A stretch of 64,000 bases of DNA, taken from NCBI RefSeq assembly GCF_044542075.1, contig NZ_JBITTU010000001.1:310001-374000 (forward strand), written 5' to 3'. A model generated the notes under the pieces. The model saw only the letters and a program-made list of their open reading frames with translations. It made no database searches and was not told where the DNA came from. Position 1 is the first letter of the stretch. Every line of letters begins with the position of its first letter. The position numbers and the translations under genes are program-made. The stretch comes from Leeuwenhoekiella sp044542075 (lineage in GTDB: Bacteria; Bacteroidota; Bacteroidia; Flavobacteriales; Flavobacteriaceae). This document shows positions 34,661-43,298 of this stretch, piece after piece.

Positions 34661-35488
34661 TTACAAACCGGTTTTGAGGTTTTGCAACTCAGCCCACTCT
34701 GTCCACGAGCCATCATAAACGCGTTTACTATTTTGACCGGCGATTTCAGAAGCCAACATAATAATACAGGCTGTTAAACCCGATCCGCAACTAAATACTA
34801 AATCTGTATCCTGCTCTACTGAATCATCAAGCACTTCCTGAAGCGCGCCTTTGCTTTTGAATTTGCCGTTTTCTAAAACCTCGGTATATGGGATATTTAC
34901 TGAATGTGGAATGCTGCCGCTTTGCAATTGCTTTCGGGGTTCAGGCTCGGTGCCGTTAAAACGTCCTTCAGAACGGGCATCTACAATTAAAAACGAAGGC
35001 TTTTTAGTATTAGCAACTACCTCTTCATAAGTTACTATCAGCTCCTGCTGCAACACCGCTTTAAAATTTCCTGGTTTCCAGTTTAGCTCTTTGCCTTCTT
35101 CGACCCTAAAACTCTGCGCCTTCCATTCTGGGAGACCACCATCAAGAACAGATACTTTTTTATGCCCCATTACCTTAAACATCCACCACACCCGCGGACT
35201 TGAATACACCCCCATATTGTCAAAAACCACAATTTTTGATTCGTTATTTATACCTAACTTTTGGCATTCAACTTCAAAATCTGCTGCTGTGGGAATTGTA
35301 TTTGGAAACGCGGCATTACCATCAGAAAAGTTCGCTTTCAAATCAAAATATCTAGAGTTGGGAATACTTTTCTCATTAAGATCGGTTTGGGTACCATCTA
35401 TAGTGGCGCCTAAACTTGCGTCTAAAATGATTAGGTTGTTGTCGTTTAAATTCTCGTGAAGCCAGATTGCGGAAACTATTTTTTTCAT
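34661..35488 (-). CDS. sseA: Tandem-rhodanese sulfurtransferase (thiosulfate/3-mercaptopyruvate type)
   Basis: A 275-residue protein with two rhodanese domains. The inactive N-terminal copy contains the FDNMGVYSSPRVWWMFKVMG segment and the C-terminal copy holds the active-site loop CGSGLTA with C234. The loop sequence fits 3-mercaptopyruvate sulfurtransferase better than thiosulfate sulfurtransferase, whose loop usually reads CRKGVT. Cytoplasmic, with roles in sulfur transfer and detoxification. It follows a small lipoprotein gene by 9 bases on the same strand. Confidence 0.9.
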   Translation of the reverse strand: MKKIVSAIWLHENLNDNNLIILDASLGATIDGTQTDLNEKSIPNSRYFDLKANFSDGNAAFPNTIPTAADFEVECQKLGINNESKIVVFDNMGVYSSPRVWWMFKVMGHKKVSVLDGGLPEWKAQSFRVEEGKELNWKPGNFKAVLQQELIVTYEEVVANTKKPSFLIVDARSEGRFNGTEPEPRKQLQSGSIPHSVNIPYTEVLENGKFKSKGALQEVLDDSVEQDTDLVFSCGSGLTACIIMLASEIAGQNSKRVYDGSWTEWAELQNLKTGL

Positions 35489-35497
35489 TTTGATAAA

Positions 35498-35965
35498 TTA
35501 AAGGGGTTTTTGTTTTGTTCTACTGTAGGTTAAAAAATTACCTCGGGGCAGATATAAAAGTCTTAATGAATCTTCCGTTAATTCATCTATAGCATAACTC
35601 ATCGAATCACCTGCTTGTGTCAGAATCAGATATTGCGTATCGGGATTTGAAGGTTGGTTTTCTGGTAATTTATCTACGATAGTTATTGTATACGTATCTA
35701 AGTGCGATTGCGAACCCTCATATCCCATAAGTAGTTGATCATCGGTGATTTTTAGATACGATGCAGCATCCTCAGTGCTATACCAGTTGCCCTGCATCAA
35801 GGCAAGTTTTGCATCTGCTTCAGTTTCAAACACCGGTTCTTCCTGAACCGCAGAAGCCTCTTTGATCTGCTCACGATTAATAGTAGGTTTCTCTTTCTTT
35901 TCTGTGGAAGGTTTGCATGATATTAAAAAGGTAAAAGCAGCGATACCAAAAAGAAGAAGTTTCAT
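35498..35965 (-). CDS. Small lipoprotein, unknown function
   Basis: A 155-residue lipoprotein (signal peptide with lipobox ISC, C17). The mature part starts with a Lys/Glu-rich linker (STEKKEKPTINREQI), then a lipocalin- or copper-resistance-like beta region (LALMQGNWYSTEDAASYLKI, SLRLLYLPRGNFLTYSR) that resembles the small META/lipocalin-type repair lipoproteins. Not assigned to a named family. It is 9 bases upstream of the sulfurtransferase gene, so they are probably co-transcribed. Confidence 0.78.
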   Translation of the reverse strand: MKLLLFGIAAFTFLISCKPSTEKKEKPTINREQIKEASAVQEEPVFETEADAKLALMQGNWYSTEDAASYLKITDDQLLMGYEGSQSHLDTYTITIVDKLPENQPSNPDTQYLILTQAGDSMSYAIDELTEDSLRLLYLPRGNFLTYSRTKQKPL

Positions 35966-36181
35966 TCGTAATATTTAGTTCTATTAAAGCTACTCTTTTT
36001 AGGTATGATATACCTAATTCTTAGTTTATTTATAAACTTGAGGAGGTAATGAAACAAGACCTAAAATGAATTCATAAGCAATTACCTAATATGCTATTTA
36101 GTATTTATAGCTTCTTAAAGATACGTTCAAAGAAAAGAGCCCGTACAAAAAACCTATTTTTACAAGCCTTAAAACACTAGA

Positions 36182-36976
36182 ATGAATTCAACTCCAGAAA
36201 TTCGCCACGTTAATGTTACGCGGTATATCACGCCCCTGCGCGAAGGTGGTTCGCTACCTGCTGTGGCAGATGCTGACGACGGTTTTAAATATGTTGTTAA
36301 GTTTAAAGGCGCCGGTCACGGGGTAAAAATGCTGATTGCAGAATTGATAGGTTGTGAAGTGGGCAGAGTATTAGGTTTTAAAGTTCCTGAAGTGGTTTTC
36401 GCGCATCTTGATGAAGCCTTTGGCCGCACCGAAGCCGATGAGGAAATTCAGGATTTGTTAAAAGGAAGTCAGGGCTTAAATATTGGTTTGCACTTTTTAT
36501 CGGGGGCAATAAATTTTGATCCTGTTGTAACCACAGTAGATTCGCAACTGGCTTCAGAAATTGTATGGTTTGATGCCTTTATGACCAATATTGACCGTAC
36601 ATTTCGCAATACTAATATGCTCATGTGGCATCGCGAATTATGGCTTATAGATCACGGTGCCTCACTGTACTTTCACCACAGTTTTACAAACTGGGAACAA
36701 GGAGCTCAAACGCCTTTTGGGTTGATAAAAGATCACGTATTGCTTCCTCAGGCAAATGCACTTGAAGAAGCAAATACAAAACTAAAAGCTTTACTAACAG
36801 CTGAAGTTTTACAAAATATCGTTAATCTCATCCCGGAGGAATGGCTTGACTGGGAAGGGTACGATGAAACCGCAGAGGAGATTAGATCTATTTATTTTGA
36901 GTTTTTAAGCACGCGACTATCCCAATCTGAAGTATTCACTAAAACCGCACAAGATGCACGCAAAGCACTTATATGA
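36182..36976 (+). CDS. HipA-like kinase-fold protein
   Basis: A 264-residue cytoplasmic protein of the HipA-related kinase group. Kinase landmarks are a glycine loop region (REGGSLPAVADADDG), lysine in KYVVKFKG, a catalytic loop DAFMTNIDRTFRNTN and a metal-binding IDHGA (the equivalent of DFG). Unlike true HipA it is shorter, lacks the typical N-terminal HipB-facing domain, and there is no HTH antitoxin next to it. Instead it overlaps by 23 bases with a DUF3037 gene. The pairing recurs in many bacteria but its function is not established, to my knowledge. Confidence 0.82.
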   Translation: MNSTPEIRHVNVTRYITPLREGGSLPAVADADDGFKYVVKFKGAGHGVKMLIAELIGCEVGRVLGFKVPEVVFAHLDEAFGRTEADEEIQDLLKGSQGLNIGLHFLSGAINFDPVVTTVDSQLASEIVWFDAFMTNIDRTFRNTNMLMWHRELWLIDHGASLYFHHSFTNWEQGAQTPFGLIKDHVLLPQANALEEANTKLKALLTAEVLQNIVNLIPEEWLDWEGYDETAEEIRSIYFEFLSTRLSQSEVFTKTAQDARKALI

Positions 36977-37337
36977 GTATGCGGTAATACGCATTGTGCC
37001 TCAGGTTGAACGTGAGGAATTTTTTAATGTTGGCGTGATTGTGTATTGTAAGAATCCGCGGTATATTAATATGAAGTATCAGCTTGATGCACAAAAACTT
37101 TCGGCATTTTGTCCTGAACTAGATACTGAACAGGTACAAAAAAACCTAAACGCATTTAAAGCGATAAGCTGCGGTGAAAAATCTGGTGGACCTATTGCCC
37201 AACTCGAAGCTTCAGAACGATTTAGGTGGCTTACTGCCACCCGAAGTTCTGTAATACAAACATCAAAAACGCATCCGGGTTTTAGTGAAAATCTGGAAGC
37301 TACTTTAGAACAGTTGTTAGAAGATTTGGTGTTGTAG
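36954..37337 (+). CDS. DUF3037-family protein, partner of the HipA-like gene
   Basis: A 127-residue protein recognised by YEYAVIRIVPQVEREEFFNVGVIVYC near its N-terminus and by the conserved phrase GGPIAQLEASERFRWLTATRS. Cytoplasmic, alpha/beta, no obvious catalytic motif. The 23-base overlap with the kinase-like gene implies coupled translation and a shared function, perhaps as substrate or regulator of the kinase. A strong terminator follows. Confidence 0.88.
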   Translation: MHAKHLYEYAVIRIVPQVEREEFFNVGVIVYCKNPRYINMKYQLDAQKLSAFCPELDTEQVQKNLNAFKAISCGEKSGGPIAQLEASERFRWLTATRSSVIQTSKTHPGFSENLEATLEQLLEDLVL

Positions 37338-37371
37338 TTAAGATTCGCAAATAATACAGCTTTTAATATAT

Positions 37372-37401
37372 AAAAAGCCCTTTCAACCATGAAAGGGCTT
37401 T
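37372..37401. terminator. Bidirectional terminator between DUF3037 and esterase genes
   Basis: A 13-bp perfect stem AAAAGCCCTTTCA / TGAAAGGGCTTTT with loop ACCA and flanking A/T runs serves both converging transcripts. Confidence 0.9.
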
Positions 37402-37424
37402 TGTTTTTCCGCGAAAGCGAAATA

Positions 37425-38618
37425 TTATTCCTGAAACAATCTAGGTACAAATTCTGAAAGATATATACGCCAGTTTCTCCAGATATGGCCGTCACCATTT
37501 TCTACATATTCATAAGGCATACCTAATTTATCAAGCCTGGCTCTAAACAGCTCATTAGTTTTATATAAGAAATCGGTTTCTCCTATTGCCATATAATACA
37601 GTTTATACCCTTTCTCCATCTGTGTTTTTAATGTACCATCAAGATCGTCATAAACGCCTACCCCGCTTTGATCTGCACGCGGATTAATCGCTGCAGAAAA
37701 CAAACCTACATAATCAAAAGTGCCTGGGTAAAAACGGGAAATATGCATGGTGTGGTAACCACCCATAGAAAGACCTGCGATTGCTCTACTGGCCTGTTCT
37801 GCTTTAACGCGGTAATTACTTTCTACAAAGTTAATCACATCTTTAAAGTTGGCTTCATACTTACCATTCATTGTTTCTGCAGTAAAAAAGGTAGGCATAT
37901 AATAGCCTCTGCTTCCTGCTCCCGGTGCAGCATCCTGATCTACGTTACCATTAGGCATTACAACCAGCATAGGTTCTGCTTTACCCTGTGCAATAAGATT
38001 ATCAAGAATTTGTACCGTACGCCCCAGGTTTAACCAGGCTTCTTCATCACCACCCGCACCGTGTAATAAATACAAAACAGGATAGTCTGCTTTTGAATCT
38101 TCATAACCTGGTGGTGTATAAATGGATAGTTTACGATCTATACCTAAACCCGGTGAATCATACCAGCGACTGGCAAGTGTACCGTGAGGTACATCCTGCA
38201 CCATATATAAGTCTGCACGATCTCCCGGAACGATAAAAAAGTTTGTGATTGCAGAAACATCACGAAGACCAAAAGAATTTGTAGGATCTGCAACACGTAA
38301 ACCATCTACTATAAAATGATATTTATATAAATCTGATGGTAAAACCGGAGTAGTAAATGACCAAATACCGTTCTCATCTTTGGTCATATTTGCAATACCC
38401 TCTTTATCCATATCACCCATAGGACTTTTAACCTTGGTAAATGGTAAAAACGCACCAGTAACCTGTACGCTGTCTGCTTTAGGTGCTCTCAAAGTAAAGG
38501 TTACTGTCTTGTCATCATTAATTTTAGGAGTTAATTCATCTGGTGCGCCAAAAAGGGTGTCCTGAGCTTGCGCGAAAAATGTAACACTCAAGATCAATAG
38601 AAGTAAATATTTTTTCAT
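37425..38618 (-). CDS. Exported CE1-like esterase (Esterase D fold) with N-terminal E-set/CBM48-like domain
   Basis: A 397-residue secreted enzyme with signal peptide to about residue 18, an immunoglobulin-like E-set domain (about 25-125; TVTFTLRAPKADSVQVTGAF), then an alpha/beta hydrolase of the esterase D type. The nucleophile elbow GLSMGG and the YLLHGAGGDE oxyanion region are visible. Related enzymes release acetyl or feruloyl groups from plant or algal polysaccharide, or act on siderophore esters. It is transcribed alone; a 24-bp palindrome lies just upstream, so it is probably under LacI-type or similar control. Confidence 0.88.
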   Translation of the reverse strand: MKKYLLLLILSVTFFAQAQDTLFGAPDELTPKINDDKTVTFTLRAPKADSVQVTGAFLPFTKVKSPMGDMDKEGIANMTKDENGIWSFTTPVLPSDLYKYHFIVDGLRVADPTNSFGLRDVSAITNFFIVPGDRADLYMVQDVPHGTLASRWYDSPGLGIDRKLSIYTPPGYEDSKADYPVLYLLHGAGGDEEAWLNLGRTVQILDNLIAQGKAEPMLVVMPNGNVDQDAAPGAGSRGYYMPTFFTAETMNGKYEANFKDVINFVESNYRVKAEQASRAIAGLSMGGYHTMHISRFYPGTFDYVGLFSAAINPRADQSGVGVYDDLDGTLKTQMEKGYKLYYMAIGETDFLYKTNELFRARLDKLGMPYEYVENGDGHIWRNWRIYLSEFVPRLFQE

Positions 38619-38640
38619 AGGTATTAAATTGGTTTTTGAA

Positions 38641-38664
38641 AAGTACTCAAACGTTTGCGTACTT
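38641..38664. promoter_or_regulatory. 24-bp palindrome with CAAACGTTTG core upstream of the esterase
   Basis: Eleven of twelve base pairs are symmetric about the central CG; the single mismatch is the 38647/38658 pair. The arms are AAGTAC/GTACTT and the core is CAAACGTTTG. The centre is about 34 bases upstream of the esterase start codon. A central CG with AAACGTTT is the usual shape of a LacI-family operator. No LacI gene is in the window. Confidence 0.7.
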
Positions 38665-38854
38665 AATTATAAATTTAAGTAAATACTCTATTACTCGCAT
38701 ACATAATATGTATTTTATACGCTTAATAATTCATTTTGATAAATTGAGGTATTTAAAAAAGATTAAAAACAGCAATAAAAAACTGATTTTAGGGTGTTTA
38801 ATCACAACAACTAACAGAAATCTTACTCCTAATATTCCAGATAAATACAAAATT

Positions 38855-38887
38855 AAAAAGAGGAAGCTGTATAAACTCCCTCTTTTT
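38855..38887 (-). terminator. Terminator after the TonB receptor gene
   Basis: A 9-bp stem AAAAAGAGG / CCTCTTTTT with a 15-base loop, 14 bases after the receptor stop codon as read on the minus strand. The U-run is supplied by the stem itself. Confidence 0.7.
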
Positions 38888-38900
38888 ACTAACTCCAGAT

Positions 38901-41129
38901 TTAAAACCTGTATGTGACTTTTCCTCTTAAATAAAATGGGGTTCCCGGCGTAAAATGAATCTCTTCTACAGCCGCAGGCTCGTTAAAAAGTCGGCTTTCT
39001 GTAGCAAACTGGGTTTCATTCCATTGGGTGTCAAAGAGATTTTCGACAATTACGCCCAGTGTCCATTTGTTCCAATTGTAATTGACATTAAAATCGGTTA
39101 CAAAATAGCCTTCCGCAGTGATTGAATCATCCTCATTTGCTGCACGATCGCCCAGCCATCTGTAGGCTAACGAACCTGAAAAACCATTTAGCTTTTCTAC
39201 ACTAAAACCACCCGCAGAGGTAAACTTTGGCGCAAGCGGAATAAAATCTGCTCCATCTGGCTCTTCGGTACTTCGGGCGTAGGTGTAATTAGCATCTGTA
39301 TAGAAATACAACCAATCGAGAACTTGATAGCGCGCTCCCAACTCTACACCCATACGTCGCGTTTTTCCGCTAGGTTCTACAATACCGGCATCACCTACAT
39401 ATACAAACTCCTGATCGAGAAAAAGCGTCCATAACGTAGCGTTAAGTGCAAGCTTTTCTGTAGGTTTTACAATAGTTCCCAGGTCTGCACTGTATGCAGC
39501 CGGTAAAATATCTTCTCCGCTATTTGCAACGACTACACGTGCATCATTAGAATGAAAACCAATTCCTGTTTTTAAAGAAAGCTGCCAATTACGATTCACG
39601 GAAAAGACCGTATTAAATTTCGGACTAAAGGCAACTTTAGACTCGCTTTGCGCATTGTAAGTTTCGGTAAGCTTGTTGTAATAATCAAATTTAAAATAGT
39701 CTAATCGTACTGCAGGATTAAACGTGAACTTACCGGTTTTAAATTCGGTATTTAAAAATGCAAAAGCATTAAACTCATCTACATCACCATAGGCGAGACG
39801 GTCTAAGGTAATCTGTCTGTTAAGGGTATGTGCCAGTTCTACATCATCTACATTATCATATCTAAACCCAATACCGGCTTGATAATCGAGTGTAGTGGCA
39901 GTAGAAACCTGAAGCTCCCGCTGCTCATAAACACTTTGTAAACCTGCAATAAACCGATCTTCATGTTGCTTAATCTGGTCGCCATTCACAGGGTCTTCTA
40001 AGAAAAAGGTGAAATTAGAATAAAGTTCAAAATCATACTTGGAGACAAAAGCATTGGTTTTTAAAATCGCGTCATGCTCCAGATGTTTAAGGTGGTTGAG
40101 GCTAAGATTAGATCTGCAGGTTTGCCCGCCTTCTGTAGCGTCTATTGCCCCAAACCTACCTATTAAACCCTGATCGACCGCACGCTGCGGTATTTGCCCG
40201 GACGCATCCCACTTGCTCTGAAAATGAGACGCGGTAAGTGTAAGCTTGTCGTTGTTTGCATTGGTATACCCATAACGTCCCATAACATTAAACCGATTAA
40301 AATTTTGTGGCGCATCAAACGGACCATCGGTTAAGTAGATCTCAGAAGCTACATAAGCGGTATGTTTTTGCTCATCGATGAGATTAAACATTCCTGTTAA
40401 TCGGGAGGTGTTAAACTGGCCCGCTTCTAACGAAATACTACTGGCGTTAAGTTGGTCTTTTAAACGTAAATCTACATAGCCGGCTGTATTAAAATTCCCT
40501 TTATCTGCATAGTAAGCGCCTTTACCAAAATCGATATTCTGGATGGTTTCAGGTATCACAAAGTGCAAATCTGCATAGCCTTGACCGTGTGCGTGAGACA
40601 CCATATTGACGGGCATCCCGTCAACGCTAATGGCAACATCAGTCCCGTGGTCTACGTCAAACCCACGTAAGAAAATCTGTTCTGCTTTTCCTCCTCCTGC
40701 GTGCTGGCCTATAAATAACCCGGGTACTTTTCTAAGAATTTCTTGTGATGATTTTACCGGGTTGAGTTGCAGATCTACAGCGGCTATGCTGCTTAGCGTG
40801 TTCACCTTTGAAGTAAGTACAATTTGATCTAGCGAAGTGCTCGCTTCCACAATTGTGAGTATCTGAGACTGGGTAAGTTTTTCTCTGGTGAGAACAAGAT
40901 TTTGAGTTTGAAAACCGAGTCTTGAGATCATTATAGAATCATTTATATGTGCATTAGGAAGTATAAAGTTTCCCTTGCTGTTTGTATCAGTATGTTTCGC
41001 GGTATTGAGATTGTAAATAGTTACATTCGCAATAGGATTGTTCTGAATATCTAGAATGTTTCCGGTAAAATTCTGAGCAAAACTCAGGTGTGCGCAAAGC
41101 GTAAAAAGCAGTAAAAAACTGTATTTCAT
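38901..41129 (-). CDS. TonB-dependent receptor, probable metal or metallophore uptake
   Basis: A 742-residue receptor taken from the methionine preceding the signal peptide (MKYSFLLLFTLCAHLSFAQ). The frame is open further upstream to 41192, but that stretch has no signal-peptide character. A CarboxypepD_reg-like domain (20-100) is followed by a plug (about 105-220) with IFLRGFDVDHGTDVAISVDG and PVNMVSHAHGQGYADLHFV, then a barrel ending GKVTYRF. The His-rich plug loops and the adjacent His-rich exported protein point to a transition metal (zinc, copper or cobalt) or a metallophore. Not a SusC: it lacks the usual SusC length and a SusD partner. Confidence 0.88.
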   Translation of the reverse strand: MKYSFLLLFTLCAHLSFAQNFTGNILDIQNNPIANVTIYNLNTAKHTDTNSKGNFILPNAHINDSIMISRLGFQTQNLVLTREKLTQSQILTIVEASTSLDQIVLTSKVNTLSSIAAVDLQLNPVKSSQEILRKVPGLFIGQHAGGGKAEQIFLRGFDVDHGTDVAISVDGMPVNMVSHAHGQGYADLHFVIPETIQNIDFGKGAYYADKGNFNTAGYVDLRLKDQLNASSISLEAGQFNTSRLTGMFNLIDEQKHTAYVASEIYLTDGPFDAPQNFNRFNVMGRYGYTNANNDKLTLTASHFQSKWDASGQIPQRAVDQGLIGRFGAIDATEGGQTCRSNLSLNHLKHLEHDAILKTNAFVSKYDFELYSNFTFFLEDPVNGDQIKQHEDRFIAGLQSVYEQRELQVSTATTLDYQAGIGFRYDNVDDVELAHTLNRQITLDRLAYGDVDEFNAFAFLNTEFKTGKFTFNPAVRLDYFKFDYYNKLTETYNAQSESKVAFSPKFNTVFSVNRNWQLSLKTGIGFHSNDARVVVANSGEDILPAAYSADLGTIVKPTEKLALNATLWTLFLDQEFVYVGDAGIVEPSGKTRRMGVELGARYQVLDWLYFYTDANYTYARSTEEPDGADFIPLAPKFTSAGGFSVEKLNGFSGSLAYRWLGDRAANEDDSITAEGYFVTDFNVNYNWNKWTLGVIVENLFDTQWNETQFATESRLFNEPAAVEEIHFTPGTPFYLRGKVTYRF

Positions 41130-41242
41130 ATTTTTGTGTATTAACATAATTGTATGAGCTGTATCTTCTTTTTTATTCAAAAAGCACAGCATAGCGTGGC
41201 TAACCCCAAAGTAGCGGCTAGCGGTAAAAATTATATGAAATA

Positions 41243-41677
41243 CTACAGTTTAGGAGGTGGTGATGGTGTGTGAAGTGCCAGCTGCTGATGTGTAGCAGCT
41301 ATAAATTTGATTACCGGCTTTTTTCTTAATTGAAGAGTCGCCAGGTCTGTTTTAAAATGTGCGCCAGGAAGGTGTTTATCAATTTTAACCGGCTCCTGTT
41401 CTTTTTTTTCTTGCTGAAAATCATCTCCAAAAGGCTCTAAAACCTGTTTGATATATTCTAAAGTTCGGTGGTCGTGACCGGCCTCTGCAAGAAGCTGCTC
41501 GGCATTTAAAAAATCGTGATTGTGATCGCTAGAAGTTACGTGATCAAATTTATGTTCCAGATCGTGAACCAGCGTAAGCATCTCTTTTTGTAACGGCGCT
41601 GCTATATAAACAAGCGCCATAAAAAGACTTGCAAACACAATAGCTTTAGATTGTAAAAAGGACTCTTTTTTAAACAT
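41243..41677 (-). CDS. His-rich membrane-anchored periplasmic protein, likely metal-linked
   Basis: A 144-residue protein with an N-terminal helix (about 10-30) and a short His/Asp-rich periplasmic segment, VHDLEHKFDHVTSSDHNHDF, then AEAGHDHRTLEY and a C-terminal part ending THQQLALHTPSPPPKL. The His clusters suggest metal binding in the periplasm. It is 113 bases upstream of the TonB receptor gene on the same strand and probably shares its promoter. No named family recognised. The absence of cysteines argues against a redox role. Confidence 0.75.
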   Translation of the reverse strand: MFKKESFLQSKAIVFASLFMALVYIAAPLQKEMLTLVHDLEHKFDHVTSSDHNHDFLNAEQLLAEAGHDHRTLEYIKQVLEPFGDDFQQEKKEQEPVKIDKHLPGAHFKTDLATLQLRKKPVIKFIAATHQQLALHTPSPPPKL

Positions 41678-41796
41678 CAGGCTTCACTCAATACTGAAGT
41701 TTACAAAACTAATACTATACCTTATTTAACCTTGATTATTTGGCTGAAAATTTAATCCTTAACCGAATATATCTATATAAGTTTATACGATAGATT

Positions 41797-42162
41797 TTAA
41801 TTTTTGAAACTTCCTATATGCCAGAGTATTCCGGAAGGATCGTGCACAAAAAACTCGGCTCCCCAATCGTTAGTCACAATTTCTGAAACCCGAACACCGG
41901 GATATTTTTGTGGCAATTGAAGCGCTTTTATATCAGACAGGTGCTGCTCTAAGTCTTCAACTTCAAGAAAGAGCATGCTATTGTCTATCCAGTCCTTGAC
42001 GTAGGCATCCTGCAAATAAAAGGAGAAATCTCCTAGAGTAAACACTGCCATTTTAGGCGGAAGCAACACATCGTTGAAACCCATATCCCGGTAAAACCTA
42101 CATGAAGTTTCAAAATCTTTAGCTCCTATAAATGGTCGAATGGATTTGAGTTTAAAATTCAT
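41797..42162 (-). CDS. VOC-superfamily (glyoxalase/bleomycin-resistance-like) protein
   Basis: A 121-residue single-domain vicinal-oxygen-chelate fold protein. Family marks are the opening RPFIGAKDFETSCRFYRDMG and the closing FVHDPSGILWHIGSF, with paired beta-alpha-beta-beta-beta units. It may bind a metal or a small hydrophobic ligand; substrate unknown. Its start overlaps the stop of the GDPD lipoprotein gene by 4 bases (ATGA), so translation is coupled and a shared pathway is plausible though unproven. Confidence 0.86.
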   Translation of the reverse strand: MNFKLKSIRPFIGAKDFETSCRFYRDMGFNDVLLPPKMAVFTLGDFSFYLQDAYVKDWIDNSMLFLEVEDLEQHLSDIKALQLPQKYPGVRVSEIVTNDWGAEFFVHDPSGILWHIGSFKN

Positions 42163-43082
42163 TTACTCTCTAGTTTCTCAATCACCCGCTCGGGGTAATC
42201 TGTTATAATACCATCTACATTTAAATTAATCACTGCGTCAACATCTACTGGCTCATTTACCGTCCACGGAATAACCTGCATTCCCTTTGCGTGTATTGCG
42301 GCAACTTCGGTTGAATCGAGTAACTTAAAATACGGACTATAAATCTGGGGTTGAAAACTGAGTAATGCAAGATTATTTGCAAAGTCACCTTCTTCTAATA
42401 AATAAGCCAATTCGATATCTGGATACTTACTGTGTATTACCTCAAGAATACGCTTATCAAAAGACTGAATATTTATCTTATCCTCTGCATTTTTAGCGTG
42501 TACCACCTGCATTACCAGATCTACAAATTCGTCTGGACCGGGCTGAAATATGCCATAAACTTCTTCTTCAGATTTAATTTCGATATTAAATTTTACAGGC
42601 TTTAAATTTTCTGCTTCAATAGTCGACGCAATAGTATCAAAAACCTCACTCAGTAACGGCTTGTAGGTTTTCATTTTTTGCTGCTGCGGAAAGCGTACAT
42701 TCCCTTTAGAGCCGCCATCAAATTGTTTTATTTCGGCATACTCCATCTCATAGAGATTGTATTCTTTTTCGGTTTCTTTAGCGATAGAATCCCCTGTGGG
42801 TGTTTGCATATATAGAGCGAGCATATATGGCTCGTGGCTTACAACCACTTTCTTGTCTTTAGATATAACAACATCAAGCTCAAGCACGTCTACTCCTTTA
42901 CGTAATGCGCCCAGAAAAGCCTCGATAGTGTTTTCGGGTAGATTACCGCGCTCGCCACGGTGGCCTTGTACCTGTATTATATGTTGTTCTGCTACCTTCA
43001 TCGGTTTTTGCTCTTCAGATTTTGACTTACAGCCTGTTGCAATTAATACCAGTGTAAGTACTCCTAAAATTACATTTTTCAT
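42159..43082 (-). CDS. Glycerophosphodiester phosphodiesterase lipoprotein
   Basis: A 307-residue lipoprotein (lipobox TGC, C18) with the GDPD TIM barrel. Catalytic motifs HRGERGNLPENTIEAF (His/Arg and the Glu-Asn pair), ELDVVISKDKKVVVSHEP (catalytic second His) and a KFNIEIK metal-ligand segment are all present. It hydrolyses deacylated phospholipid head groups to glycerol-3-phosphate in the periplasm or at the cell surface. It sits directly downstream of a terminator and of the fragment of a phosphoesterase gene, and overlaps the VOC gene. A phosphate-scavenging role is likely. Confidence 0.92.
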   Translation of the reverse strand: MKNVILGVLTLVLIATGCKSKSEEQKPMKVAEQHIIQVQGHRGERGNLPENTIEAFLGALRKGVDVLELDVVISKDKKVVVSHEPYMLALYMQTPTGDSIAKETEKEYNLYEMEYAEIKQFDGGSKGNVRFPQQQKMKTYKPLLSEVFDTIASTIEAENLKPVKFNIEIKSEEEVYGIFQPGPDEFVDLVMQVVHAKNAEDKINIQSFDKRILEVIHSKYPDIELAYLLEEGDFANNLALLSFQPQIYSPYFKLLDSTEVAAIHAKGMQVIPWTVNEPVDVDAVINLNVDGIITDYPERVIEKLESK

Positions 43083-43096
43083 TGTGGATTCAATTT

Positions 43097-43135
43097 AAAA
43101 AAAAGCCCGCCATCTATTTTACAATATAGGCAGGC
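43097..43135 (-). terminator. Terminator of the decayed phosphoesterase gene
   Basis: Read on the minus strand, a stem GCCTGCC / GGCGGGC (one mismatch, extended inside by CTAT/ATAG) is followed by eight T. It lies just after the stop codon of the phosphoesterase fragment and upstream of the GDPD gene, so it appears to be a surviving relic of the lost gene. Confidence 0.75.
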
Positions 43136-43163
43136 TCAAACAAACAAGTATAAAAAAACTATT

Positions 43164-43298
43164 CTAAACGATAGGTGGTTTCCCCACTATGGGTTTTCCA
43201 TATTGATCTGTCGCTCTAACTTCAATTTTATGGGTTCCTACCGGTAATTTTGTAGGTAACGCCGCACGCCATAAATGTTTACTCGTTTCCAGTATTTG
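43164..43298 (-). pseudogene. 3' fragment of a calcineurin-like metallophosphoesterase
   Basis: The minus strand reads LETSKHLWRAALPTKLPVGT followed by HKIEVRATDQYGKP and IVGKPPIV, then TAG. This matches, from memory, the C-terminal beta domain of calcineurin-type phosphoesterases of Bacteroidota (HLWR ... LPVGTHTIEVRATDMFG). Only about 45 codons survive, ending upstream in TGA. The fragment is joined on its 5' side to the start of an unrelated ECF sigma gene, so the catalytic domain has been deleted. Confidence 0.72.
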
